NCBI RefSeq assembly: GCF_028649655.1
Contig: NZ_JAQSLN010000003.1
Coordinates: forward strand, 682,001-746,000
Source: Halobacteriovorax sp. GB3
Lineage (GTDB): Bacteria > Bdellovibrionota > Bacteriovoracia > Bacteriovoracales > Bacteriovoracaceae
DNA length: 64,000 bases
Direction: 5' to 3'
Shown here: piece by piece, positions 1-7,549 of the stretch
How the letters are laid out: every line of letters begins with the position of its first letter
How positions within the stretch are numbered: position 1 is the stretch's first letter
Made by a program: the position numbers and the translations under genes
Notes under the pieces: model-generated
Told to the model about the DNA's origin: nothing
Database searches by the model: none
The model's input: only the letters and a program-made list of their open reading frames with translations

Positions 1-1
1 G

Positions 2-646
2 CTATCATCGCACCAAAAGGCCATAAGTGCGATAATGAGTGGTAAGTTTAACGACGAAATTTTACCGCTAGAAATTAAATTGAAAAAAGAAAGTCTCATC
101 GTTAATCAAGATGAAGGACCGAGAGAAGATACAAACTTAGAAAAGTTATCAAAACTAAGGGCCGTCTTTAGAGAAAATGGTTCAGTTACTGCAGGGAATG
201 CATCAAGCATGAACGATGGCGCCTCATGCCTATTTTTAGCTAGTGAGGATTTTATTAAACGCCACAACCTGAGTCCACTAGTTGAGTTAACAGGTGCGGG
301 TATCAGAGGTGTTCATCCAAATACAATGGGAATTGGTCCAGTTGAAGCGACAAAAGTTCTCCTTAAAAAGTTTAATAAAAAGATAACTGACTTTGACTTC
401 TTTGAAATTAATGAAGCTTTTAGTGCTCAAGTTTTAAGTTGTACAAAAGAGCTCGATATCGACGAGAAGAAAGTAAATCTACGAGGAGGAGCCATTGCTC
501 TTGGTCACCCGCTTGGCTGCTCAGGAGCAAGAATAGTTACGACACTCACTCATATAATGAAAGATCATCCAAGCTTTAATGAGGCCCTTGCCACAATGTG
601 TGTCGGTGTGGGACAAGGAGTATCTGTTAGCTTTAAAAGGTGTTAG
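2..646 (+). CDS. Acetyl-CoA acetyltransferase / 3-ketoacyl-CoA thiolase, 3' part only
   Basis: C-terminal part of a thiolase, which joins or cleaves acyl-CoA at the beta-keto position. The reading frame is open to the left edge and the first residues (SHQKA...GKFNDEI) match the middle of thiolases, so the true start lies before the window. Conserved family motifs are visible: NEAFSAQ, GGAIALGHPLGCSGAR with the catalytic His, and the catalytic Cys in MCVGVGQG (most relatives have C-x-GGGQG). The stop overlaps the upstream edge of the next gene's leader, so the two are probably co-transcribed. Whether it is biosynthetic or degradative cannot be decided from this fragment. Confidence 0.93.
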   Translation, partial: LSSHQKAISAIMSGKFNDEILPLEIKLKKESLIVNQDEGPREDTNLEKLSKLRAVFRENGSVTAGNASSMNDGASCLFLASEDFIKRHNLSPLVELTGAGIRGVHPNTMGIGPVEATKVLLKKFNKKITDFDFFEINEAFSAQVLSCTKELDIDEKKVNLRGGAIALGHPLGCSGARIVTTLTHIMKDHPSFNEALATMCVGVGQGVSVSFKRC

Positions 647-648
647 TC

Positions 649-1071
649 GTGGAAAAGGAAACGAAATATATTGTCAGTGCATGTTTAGCAGGGCTTGAGT
701 GTCGCTATGACTGTCAAAGTAAAGAAAGACAATTTGTTGTTGAGCTTGTTCAAAAGGGTCTTGCCACTCCAGTGTGCCCAGAGCAGCTTGGAGGACTTTC
801 CACACCTCGAGACCCGGCTGAAATTGTTAATGGGAAAGTTCTTTCGATAAAAGGCAAAGACGTTACTTTTGAATATGAAAAAGGTGCAAGCGAGGCCTTA
901 AAAATAGCCAAACTGACAGGAGCAACGAAAGCTCTCTTAAAAAGTAAATCTCCAATGTGCGGTCATGGTGAAATTTATGATGGAACCTACAGTGGCCAAA
1001 CGATCAAAGGCGAAGGCGTCTTATCAACGCTTCTTTTAAAAAATAATATTGAAATTGAAAGTGTAGAATAA
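649..1071 (+). CDS. DUF523 (YbbK-like) family protein
   Basis: Small cytoplasmic protein of the DUF523 family. The pattern is VSACLAGLECRYDC near the start, then VCPEQLGGLSTPR, then SPMCGHGEIYDG, giving the family's conserved Cys set; its biochemical role is not established. A GTG at 649 is preferred because AAAAGG lies 8 bases upstream. A GTG at 640 in the same frame overlaps the thiolase stop and has no room for a ribosome site. It is likely the last gene of the thiolase transcript, since a hairpin follows immediately. Confidence 0.85.
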   Translation: MEKETKYIVSACLAGLECRYDCQSKERQFVVELVQKGLATPVCPEQLGGLSTPRDPAEIVNGKVLSIKGKDVTFEYEKGASEALKIAKLTGATKALLKSKSPMCGHGEIYDGTYSGQTIKGEGVLSTLLLKNNIEIESVE

Positions 1072-1096
1072 AAAAAGGCCCATCATTTGATGGGCC
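1071..1096. terminator. Hairpin terminator between convergent DUF523 and flagellin genes
   Basis: GGCCCATCA (1077-1085) pairs with TGATGGGCC (1088-1096). The six A's at 1071-1076 give a U-tract on the minus strand, so it is a good intrinsic terminator for the flagellin gene. On the plus strand the tail is only CTTCCT, so it is weaker in that direction. Confidence 0.8.
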
Positions 1097-1121
1097 CTTC
1101 CTATCATAGCTATCTTACTGA

Positions 1122-1955
1122 TTAACCGATAAGTTTTAGTGCAGCTTGTCCTTGAGAGTTAGACTGAGCTAGAACTGAAGTACCTGCGTTAGTTAGGATG
1201 TCTAACTTAGTTTTTCTCGCAGTTTCAGCAGCAAAGTCAGTATCTCTAATACGAGAGTTCGCAGCAGAGAGGTTCTCAGAACTAATCTGTAGGTTCTGGA
1301 TTGTAGACGTTAGTCTGTTTTGCTTCGCACCTAGCTCCGCTCTTTGTCCAGATACCATTTGAATGGCCGTATCAATTGATTCTAAACCATTTTGAGCATC
1401 TTCTTTAGATCCTACTGAAAGTTCAGAAACACCTAGATTTCCAATTGATGCATTTAACTGCTGAGCATCAAACTTAATTCTATCTTGGAAATCATCATTG
1501 TTGATACCAATTTGAAAATCATAAGTATCACCTTGTCCATTAAGAAGCTTCTTACCGTTGAACTCAGTCACCTGAGAGATACGCTCCATTTCTTGCTTAA
1601 GGTTTTGATACTCAAGATTTGTAAACTTTCTTTCAGAATCACCTACTGTGTCTGAAGCTGATTGGATTGAAAGCTCTCTTAAACGAGTAAGAATGTTAGA
1701 AATCTCATTCAGACCACCTTCTGCAGTTTGAATCATTGAGATACCATCATTCGCGTTTCTTTCCGCTTGATTTGTTGATCTTACTTGTGCCTTCAATTTC
1801 TCAGAGATCGCAAGTCCTGCAGCATCGTCGGCCGACTTTACAATTCTTGTACCTGATGAAAGCTTCCCTAGAGTGTCTGCTTGTTTCGCGTTGTTGTTTC
1901 CTAACGTTCTTTGAGCAGATAGAGACGAGACGTTCGTGTTAATACGTAAACCCAT
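1122..1955 (-). CDS. fliC: Flagellin, filament subunit
   Basis: Structural protein of the flagellar filament, exported through the flagellar type III apparatus. The start is set at 1955: AAGGAGG lies just upstream and the protein begins MGLRINTNVSSLSAQR, the classic flagellin D0 start. The frame stays open a further 36 codons upstream but that part is leader RNA. Length is 277 residues, short, with conserved N- and C-terminal helices (ends LAQSNSQGQAALKLIG) and a very reduced central domain. It is monocistronic, with a FliA-type promoter about 130 bases upstream and a hairpin terminator. Other flagellin copies may exist elsewhere. Confidence 0.96.
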   Translation of the reverse strand: MGLRINTNVSSLSAQRTLGNNNAKQADTLGKLSSGTRIVKSADDAAGLAISEKLKAQVRSTNQAERNANDGISMIQTAEGGLNEISNILTRLRELSIQSASDTVGDSERKFTNLEYQNLKQEMERISQVTEFNGKKLLNGQGDTYDFQIGINNDDFQDRIKFDAQQLNASIGNLGVSELSVGSKEDAQNGLESIDTAIQMVSGQRAELGAKQNRLTSTIQNLQISSENLSAANSRIRDTDFAAETARKTKLDILTNAGTSVLAQSNSQGQAALKLIG

Positions 1956-2078
1956 TGAAATCCTCCTTGGTTCAACTCTCTCCTTACTGGAGATTAGTCC
2001 CTTACCATGCGGACCAATGAGCGTACTGCTCGTAATAGAAATGTCTTTTTTTGACTCAACCACCGTGGTTAAGTGTTA
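1956..2078 (-). promoter_or_regulatory. Long structured leader of flagellin mRNA
   Basis: About 120 bases between the FliA-like promoter and the start codon. On the minus strand I see a near-palindrome AACCACGGTGGTT, a GAGC/GCTC stem around AGTAC, an 8-bp stem ATTGGTCC/GGACTAAT (one G-U pair) and a CTCC/GGAG stem just before the ribosome site. Several GGA motifs lie in or next to these stems, which is the kind of site CsrA uses. Regulation by CsrA is inference only. Confidence 0.45.
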
Positions 2079-2085
2079 CAAGACC

Positions 2086-2112
2086 TAATTCGGCGCTCAC
2101 GCAAAAACCTTA
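2086..2112 (-). promoter_or_regulatory. FliA (sigma-28)-like promoter of flagellin gene
   Basis: On the minus strand TAAGGTTT (2112-2105), 10-base spacer, then GCCGAATTA (2094-2086). The sigma-28 consensus is TAAAGTTT-N11-GCCGATAA, so the -35 matches 7 of 8 and the -10 differs by one inserted base. This is the expected promoter class for a filament gene. Confidence 0.7.
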
Positions 2113-2192
2113 AGAAAAAAAATATTTTTTTTTCAAACAATTACCCGACCTTACAGGTCCACTTTAATTTTATCTCTATGGCCCTTTTTCTT

Positions 2193-2220
2193 TAAGGATA
2201 GAGGTTAAAATAGACGATAA
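2193..2220 (+). promoter_or_regulatory. FliA-like promoter of the charged-repeat/CheY/CheX operon
   Basis: TAAGGATA (2193-2200), 12 bases, GACGATAA (2213-2220). The -10 element matches GCCGATAA at 7 of 8 positions and the -35 matches 5 of 8. The element ends only 7 bases before the ATG at 2228, so the transcript would have almost no leader. It diverges from the flagellin promoter. Confidence 0.5.
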
Positions 2221-2227
2221 AGTGAGT

Positions 2228-5011
2228 ATGAGTGCTAAAAAACCCCTCGTCTTTGTTCATCCTCTTTCTGAGTCATTAGAAAAGCTTAAAGAAGCTTTGA
2301 CAGAAAGTGTTGATGATATGGGGATTGAAATTTTTGATGTTGATGAACTTATGGAAATCAACCAGCTGCTTCCAACTATTGGGCAGTCTGTTGTCCTATG
2401 TGCTCAACCAAAGAAATGTGCCCTCATGCTTCAGGCAAACAGAAAGTATATTCAAAAGCTTTCTTCAAAAGTTCTTCTTTTATCTAAGCAAAAACTACCA
2501 AGAAAAACGTTAGATAAATTTCAAAAAATTGGATTAACAGAAATGATCGAAGATCCTGTTAACCCAAAGACTCTCATGTTCAAAGTTAAGATGCAAGTAA
2601 ACACGATTGTCGTTACAGAAAGCGATGAACAAGAGGAAGAAGAGAAAGTCTTTAAAAAAGAAGAAGATGAAGATCAAAAGCCTAAAGAAGCTCAAAGAGT
2701 AGAAAAAGGAATTCTCGCAGATGATTCAAATGAAGATGATGAAGATCTCTATGCTCGTAAAAAGAAAGAGAAGCAACTAGAGATTGAAAGTGACATCGAA
2801 GAAAAACCCAAAAAGAAAATGGGTCAAGAAGTTATCGAAGGTCACTGGAAATCGAAGAAAAAACAAGAAGAGCTCTCTCTTGACTATGAAGAAGATGAAA
2901 AGAAAAAGAAAAAGAATTACGAAGAAAATCACATTGAATCATACTACAAGGGAAAATCTAAAAAATCTGATGTAGAAATAGAGCTAGATGTAGAAGACAA
3001 CAAGAAAAAGCAAACATCATCTTTTGAATATGATGATGACTATGAAATGAAACAAAGTGAGTCACTCTCTCTTGTTGGAGAAGATGATTATCAAAAGACA
3101 AAGAAGAGTGAGGAAATCACTCTTGATCTAGAAGATGGTTCAAAAAAAGAAATGCTCTCCATCGATGCGGATGAAGAGGCAAAAAAGAAAAAGAACACAG
3201 AACTGGACCTAGACGATGACTTTGACGATGAACTTGATCGTATAAGAAAAAGAGCACTTAATCTTGATCTCGATGATGATTCACCGGCCAGAGATCTCTA
3301 TGAAGAAGTGGATGAGCAAAAAAAGAATCAAAAGAAAAATAACACACTAAATCTTGAAGAAGAAAACGAGAAAAATAAAGCAAAAAAGAAAGATGAACTA
3401 GACCTTATTGATGATAAGAAAAGATCATCAGAGCAGGATGAACTCAATCTAGAGGACAAAAAGAAAAAAGAGAAAGCACTCAACTTAGAAGAAGAATCTA
3501 AATCGAAGAAAAAAGAAGACAATGATCTCAACCTAGAAGACAGTGAAAAGAAAAGAAAAAAGAAAGATCAACAACTTGACTTAAGTGATGATACCTCTCG
3601 AAACAAAGAGACTGAGGTCCAAGAAGAAAGAAAAAGAAAAGAAAGAGAAAAAGAAGGTCTCTCACTTCAAGCAGATGATGAAAGAAAAGAAAAAGAAGAA
3701 CACGAGCAGGAATTAGAGGATACGAAGAAAAGAGAAAAAGAAAATTCTCTTAACTTAGAAGATGATGATTCTAAAAACAAAGATAGAGACAAGCAAACTC
3801 ATCTCGATTTAAATGACTCAAAAAATAAAGAACAGCATTCCAATGAAGCTGAAGAAAAAGAGTACGGTCAAGGTAAAGGCGAAAAGAAGCTCGATTTAGA
3901 CGGTGATAAATCTGGAGCGGTCGATCTTCAAAAGACAGAAGAAGACCAGTTTAAAAAGAAAAAATCAAAGTCATCATATCTAGATATTGAAGAAGAAAAA
4001 AATCAAAGGGGCTCAACAAAAACTGAGCACATTAAAACATATTATGACTCTAGAAAAGGAGTCAAACATCAAGAATTTGACTGGGATCTTAAGAAAGATG
4101 AAAAAAATGAATCAGTCGAAATGGAAAGAAAAAAGAAGGGCGAAGTAGAGATCAACTTTAAAGAGAAAGTTGACCTTGGTGAGCAGACTATTGATTATTC
4201 AAAGATAAAAGAAGAGTTTGCCAATGTAACGATCTACGGTGATGGAAAGAAAAAGAAAAAACAAGGTCCGACTTATATTCCAGGAGAATCACTTGGAAAA
4301 ACAAAGACCCAAAATTACTACCCTACTGATCTTTTAAATCAGCTTGATATTCCAATCCCTGCCCAAAACAAAGATCCACAAATGGAACAGCGAAGAATTT
4401 TCTATCCCGAGCCACGTGGAATAGAAGTGGCCATTGATATGCTCAATCTCTATTACGATCGAGCGACAAAGAAAGAAACTCTCTTTGAAATAGCTTCTCA
4501 CTACTTACTCTCAAACTACGGAGCAATTTGTAGTTTCTTTTTAGTTAAAAAGGGCACAACAAAAGCTCAAGAAGTCTATTCTCTTTATAATGACGAGAAG
4601 TTTGGAATTAGTGAGCAAGAAAGTATTGAACGCTGGAAGAGAATGAAAAAAGAGAATCTCTCCCAATGGCAAGAAACGCGTATACCTTCTTGGCAAGATG
4701 ACAAATTCCAAAGTAGCGATAACTTTTTTATCTTTCCCTATATAGAAGGTGTTGAACTCATGGGACTAGTAACCTGTGATTTCACGGAAGGTATTAGCGA
4801 AGAAGAATCAATGGTAGTCGAAACTGTTCTTGAAGGTATTAGAGGATTTATTCTCGATCATTATCATGGTGGAATGGAAAGACTTGTTGAATATGAATCA
4901 CTTAAAGCAAAACGTGAAGAAAAAGAAAAGGCAAAAGAACAAGAGAAAAATACAAATCCTGTTTCGGCCATTAAATCTTTTTTCGGAAGATTCTTTAAAA
5001 GGACTGGTTGA
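2228..5011 (+). CDS. Large polyampholyte-repeat protein with pseudo-receiver N-terminus and GAF-like C-terminus
   Basis: Not a family I recognise. Residues about 5-130 look like a response-regulator receiver fold without the phospho-Asp. Residues about 133-690 are an extreme charged region: runs of K and E/D broken by many copies of a short L-x-L-[ED]-x-[ED] motif followed by a Lys run, each roughly 15-25 residues apart. Residues about 730-890 are globular and resemble a GAF-type sensor fold; the C-terminal tail is charged. A related HI-x-x-YY motif occurs near both ends of the repeat region. ATG at 2228 is chosen; GTG at 2222 in frame is the alternative, and neither has a good ribosome site. 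First gene of an operon that ends with cheX; its stop overlaps the next start (TGATG). Confidence 0.85.
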   Translation: MSAKKPLVFVHPLSESLEKLKEALTESVDDMGIEIFDVDELMEINQLLPTIGQSVVLCAQPKKCALMLQANRKYIQKLSSKVLLLSKQKLPRKTLDKFQKIGLTEMIEDPVNPKTLMFKVKMQVNTIVVTESDEQEEEEKVFKKEEDEDQKPKEAQRVEKGILADDSNEDDEDLYARKKKEKQLEIESDIEEKPKKKMGQEVIEGHWKSKKKQEELSLDYEEDEKKKKKNYEENHIESYYKGKSKKSDVEIELDVEDNKKKQTSSFEYDDDYEMKQSESLSLVGEDDYQKTKKSEEITLDLEDGSKKEMLSIDADEEAKKKKNTELDLDDDFDDELDRIRKRALNLDLDDDSPARDLYEEVDEQKKNQKKNNTLNLEEENEKNKAKKKDELDLIDDKKRSSEQDELNLEDKKKKEKALNLEEESKSKKKEDNDLNLEDSEKKRKKKDQQLDLSDDTSRNKETEVQEERKRKEREKEGLSLQADDERKEKEEHEQELEDTKKREKENSLNLEDDDSKNKDRDKQTHLDLNDSKNKEQHSNEAEEKEYGQGKGEKKLDLDGDKSGAVDLQKTEEDQFKKKKSKSSYLDIEEEKNQRGSTKTEHIKTYYDSRKGVKHQEFDWDLKKDEKNESVEMERKKKGEVEINFKEKVDLGEQTIDYSKIKEEFANVTIYGDGKKKKKQGPTYIPGESLGKTKTQNYYPTDLLNQLDIPIPAQNKDPQMEQRRIFYPEPRGIEVAIDMLNLYYDRATKKETLFEIASHYLLSNYGAICSFFLVKKGTTKAQEVYSLYNDEKFGISEQESIERWKRMKKENLSQWQETRIPSWQDDKFQSSDNFFIFPYIEGVELMGLVTCDFTEGISEEESMVVETVLEGIRGFILDHYHGGMERLVEYESLKAKREEKEKAKEQEKNTNPVSAIKSFFGRFFKRTG

Positions 5012-6084
5012 TGAAGGCCCCTGAAGAGTTTTTTTACATTGAAAAAGAACATTTAAAAGGAAGAAAGATTTTTCCTTTTCATATTTATTTATATAATCCA
5101 AATACAAATCAACACACACCTTTTCTCTATGCTAATAGCCCTCTCACTTCTAACAAAGAGTTCTTTCTGGATTACGCACTAGAAAGACATGGTGAAATAG
5201 CGATTGCAGACAATCAACAAAAGACTTTCTTTACAATAATGGAATTATCTAAAGAAGATATTCCCTCTCTTCAAGAACAGGAACTAGAAGAAATTGAAAT
5301 AGAAAGAGAGAAAAGAATTCAAGCATTGATTGAAAAAAGAACTAATAATGAAGAGAGTATCTTTGATCTTAAAATTGGATTTAAAGAATGCGAAAAGAAT
5401 GACAACTTTCTTCCAATGATTCTTGCGGCCCAAGAGGAAATAATGACCTTCGGTCTGCGCGTATCGGCCACAGTAAGCTTAGCCTCCTACTTAGCTGAAA
5501 AAATACTAAGTAGTGATAATATTACAAATAGAATAGTCGCCGTATCTTACTTTCTGGCGAAGAACTGCGATATAAAAGACGAAGAAAGCCTCTCTGATCT
5601 AATATGCGCCTCATTTTTTTGTCATTTAGGAATGACTCAGATGGATTTCTACTTAAATCACAAACCTCAAGTAGAACTAAATGATACAGAAAGAAAGAAG
5701 TTTAAAAAACATCCTGGCTACTCTCACCACTTCATTCTTAAAGCACAACTGGATATATCCGATAGATGTAAACATATCATCTTTCAACATCATGAGCGCT
5801 ACGATGGCTCGGGATACCCCTCTATGCGCCAAGGAGATTATATTGACCAATTAGCTCTGATAATTGGAGCTATAGCTCACCTCTTTGAATACTCTCAAGG
5901 AAAGGTAGCCGGAACAAAAAAACCGTTAAGGTCAATTATTAAAAACCTTAAAAATAAAACACTTACCTCTGGACTCGAATTAGAGTTTGGCGATAAAATA
6001 TTAGAAAATCTATCATTAATAATTAATACAGAAGATGAACAATCGAATCTAAATAATCGAGATAGTGAAAATATGGCCGCATAG
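5011..6084 (+). CDS. HD-GYP-like protein with degenerate HD site
   Basis: C-terminal half (about 140-330) resembles HD-GYP cyclic-di-GMP phosphodiesterases. Conserved parts remain: a KKHP at about 231-235, HHE at 260-262 and DGSGYP at 265-270. The family's first metal motif, normally LLHDIGK, reads FFCHLGM here, so both the His and the Asp are lost (Cys204, His205). The N-terminal 135 residues are an unassigned domain with an acidic helix. An active phosphodiesterase is doubtful; a c-di-GMP binding or scaffold role is possible. Start ATG overlaps the previous stop by one base, implying translational coupling. Confidence 0.83.
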   Translation: MKAPEEFFYIEKEHLKGRKIFPFHIYLYNPNTNQHTPFLYANSPLTSNKEFFLDYALERHGEIAIADNQQKTFFTIMELSKEDIPSLQEQELEEIEIEREKRIQALIEKRTNNEESIFDLKIGFKECEKNDNFLPMILAAQEEIMTFGLRVSATVSLASYLAEKILSSDNITNRIVAVSYFLAKNCDIKDEESLSDLICASFFCHLGMTQMDFYLNHKPQVELNDTERKKFKKHPGYSHHFILKAQLDISDRCKHIIFQHHERYDGSGYPSMRQGDYIDQLALIIGAIAHLFEYSQGKVAGTKKPLRSIIKNLKNKTLTSGLELEFGDKILENLSLIINTEDEQSNLNNRDSENMAA

Positions 6085-6107
6085 CCAATTGATTTAGGAG
6101 AGAAAAA

Positions 6108-6503
6108 ATGTCACTGAATGCTAACATGAAAATTCTTGTCGTCGATGATATGGCCACGATGAGAAAGATTATCAAAAACATGCTTGGTCAAATTGGATTT
6201 AAAAATATTCAAGAAGCCGATGATGGTGCAACAGCATGGCCAATGATTGAATCAGCAATTCAGGCCAATGAGCCATTTGAATTTATCGTTTCAGACTGGA
6301 ACATGCCACAGATGACAGGACTAGAACTACTAAAGAAAGTGAGAGCTACAGAAACGACAAAGAAACTTCCTTTCCTTATGATTACAGCTGAAGCTGAACA
6401 AGGAAACGTTGTTATTGCAGTTAAGGCCGGAGTTAGTAACTTCATTGTCAAGCCTTTCTCTGCGCAAGTTCTTAAAGAAAAAATTGATAAGATTTTTAAT
6501 TAG
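6108..6503 (+). CDS. cheY: CheY-type single-domain response regulator
   Basis: Stand-alone receiver domain of 131 residues. The acidic pair is in VVDDMATMRK, the phospho-Asp is in FIVSDWNMPQMTG, the switch Thr is in LMITAEA and the Lys is in IVKPFSA. In chemotaxis such a protein carries phosphate from CheA to the flagellar motor. A strong ribosome site (TAGGAGAG) precedes ATG 6108. It sits in an operon with a CheX phosphatase but no CheA, so its kinase must be encoded elsewhere. A second motor-independent role is possible. Confidence 0.93.
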   Translation: MSLNANMKILVVDDMATMRKIIKNMLGQIGFKNIQEADDGATAWPMIESAIQANEPFEFIVSDWNMPQMTGLELLKKVRATETTKKLPFLMITAEAEQGNVVIAVKAGVSNFIVKPFSAQVLKEKIDKIFN

Positions 6504-6512
6504 GAATAGCTG

Positions 6513-7019
6513 ATGAGTTTAATTAATGACCCTTCTATGAGAGAGATTGTACTCGACTTTTGTGACGAGTCGCTCGAATTATTTGGTCAATTAGAAGAGC
6601 ATCTAGAAGTTTTAGAAGATGATCCAACTAAAACTGAAAAACTAGAAGAATTCGGACAAGTTATTGATAGAGTTATGGGTGCAGCAAAATCAATTGGTGC
6701 AATGGAAATTGCAACATTTTGTGAGCTTGGTAAATTGATTGGTTACAAATCTAGTCAAACCAAAGAAGTTGCCCTTGTTGAAGTTGTTGTCGCTATTTTA
6801 TTCGACTCAGTAGAGTTACTTAGAAAAATGGTTGATCAAATCAAAACTGGTAATGACAACGCTCTTGATAAATTAAACACACAGGCCTTTGTTACAAGAT
6901 TAAATTGGTTATCAGATAAATTTAAAGATATTGAGCGTTCATCATGTGCAGTTGAGCCAGATCGTGAGAATCTGTCTCAATCTTCAATTGATGATCTCAT
7001 GTCAAGTTTAGGATTATAA
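6513..7019 (+). CDS. HPt/CheA-P1-like helical domain lacking the phospho-histidine
   Basis: Residues about 8-110 follow the CheA P1 (HPt) pattern: an acidic start helix, LEEHLEVLEDD (compare MEQHLLVL in CheA), then IDRVMGAAKSIGA in the place of the HSIKGGAGTFG helix. In my alignment the phosphorylated His becomes Asp52 and the following Lys becomes Met, so it cannot work as a normal phosphotransfer domain. It may bind CheY or CheX as a docking or decoy module. The C-terminal 50 residues are not assigned. Located 9 bases after cheY and 14 bases before cheX. Family assignment is by eye. Confidence 0.75.
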   Translation: MSLINDPSMREIVLDFCDESLELFGQLEEHLEVLEDDPTKTEKLEEFGQVIDRVMGAAKSIGAMEIATFCELGKLIGYKSSQTKEVALVEVVVAILFDSVELLRKMVDQIKTGNDNALDKLNTQAFVTRLNWLSDKFKDIERSSCAVEPDRENLSQSSIDDLMSSLGL

Positions 7020-7033
7020 GACTGGAGTAAATA

Positions 7034-7549
7034 ATGTCGGCTAAACATAACTTTATTGAGTTCTCAAAGCCATTTATCGAAGCGGCACGAAATGTCTTCG
7101 AGACTATGGTATTTACGAAACTCGATCCCCAAAAGCCAAGTATCAAGCAAGGAAATACATCTAAGGGTGATGTTTCGGCGGTTCTAGGCCTTAATGGTGA
7201 AGTAGAAAAAGATGGCGTTAAAAGGCCATATAGAGCAATGCTTGTCCTCTCATGGCCATATGAAACATACTTTAAAGTAGCTTCTGCCATGCTTATGGAT
7301 ACATTCACTGAATTTAATGAAGAAATTCAAGATGTCGGTGGAGAGATTACAAATATGATTATGGGTAATGCCAAACGAGATCTCGCAGGACTTGGTTACA
7401 CATCAAATATGGCCATCCCATCCATGATAGAAGGTAAAGAGCACACAATCTCTTATCCGAATGGAACGATCGTTATCCTTATCCCAATTAGCTCTGCCCA
7501 TGGACCAATGTACATGGAACTTTGCTATGCTGAAGGTGATGGTAACTAA
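7034..7549 (+). CDS. cheX: CheX-type CheY-phosphate phosphatase
   Basis: 171 residues of the CheX/CheC/FliY phosphatase class, which dephosphorylate CheY-P. The diagnostic E-x-x-N is in GGEITNMIMGNAK, near residue 110, placed as in single-site CheX proteins, and the surrounding GGEI...NAK...L pattern is typical. It follows the HPt-like gene with a GGAG ribosome site. Being two genes after a cheY, it most likely resets that CheY. The stop overlaps by 4 bases with the stop end of the opposite-strand phosphoesterase gene. Confidence 0.88.
   Translation: MSAKHNFIEFSKPFIEAARNVFETMVFTKLDPQKPSIKQGNTSKGDVSAVLGLNGEVEKDGVKRPYRAMLVLSWPYETYFKVASAMLMDTFTEFNEEIQDVGGEITNMIMGNAKRDLAGLGYTSNMAIPSMIEGKEHTISYPNGTIVILIPISSAHGPMYMELCYAEGDGN

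Noticed and set aside
1956-2063. 36-codon N-terminal extension of flagellin
   Set aside because: A strong AAGGAGG site and the classic flagellin start MGLRIN at 1955 place this stretch in the mRNA leader.
3328-3531. Minus-strand frame of Ser/Phe repeats
   Set aside because: It is the reverse complement of the Lys/Glu-rich repeat region of the plus-strand gene; low-complexity shadow.
4864-5119. Minus-strand frames across the junction of the first two operon genes
   Set aside because: They oppose two clearly coding, overlapping plus-strand genes and are composed of low-complexity reverse complement.
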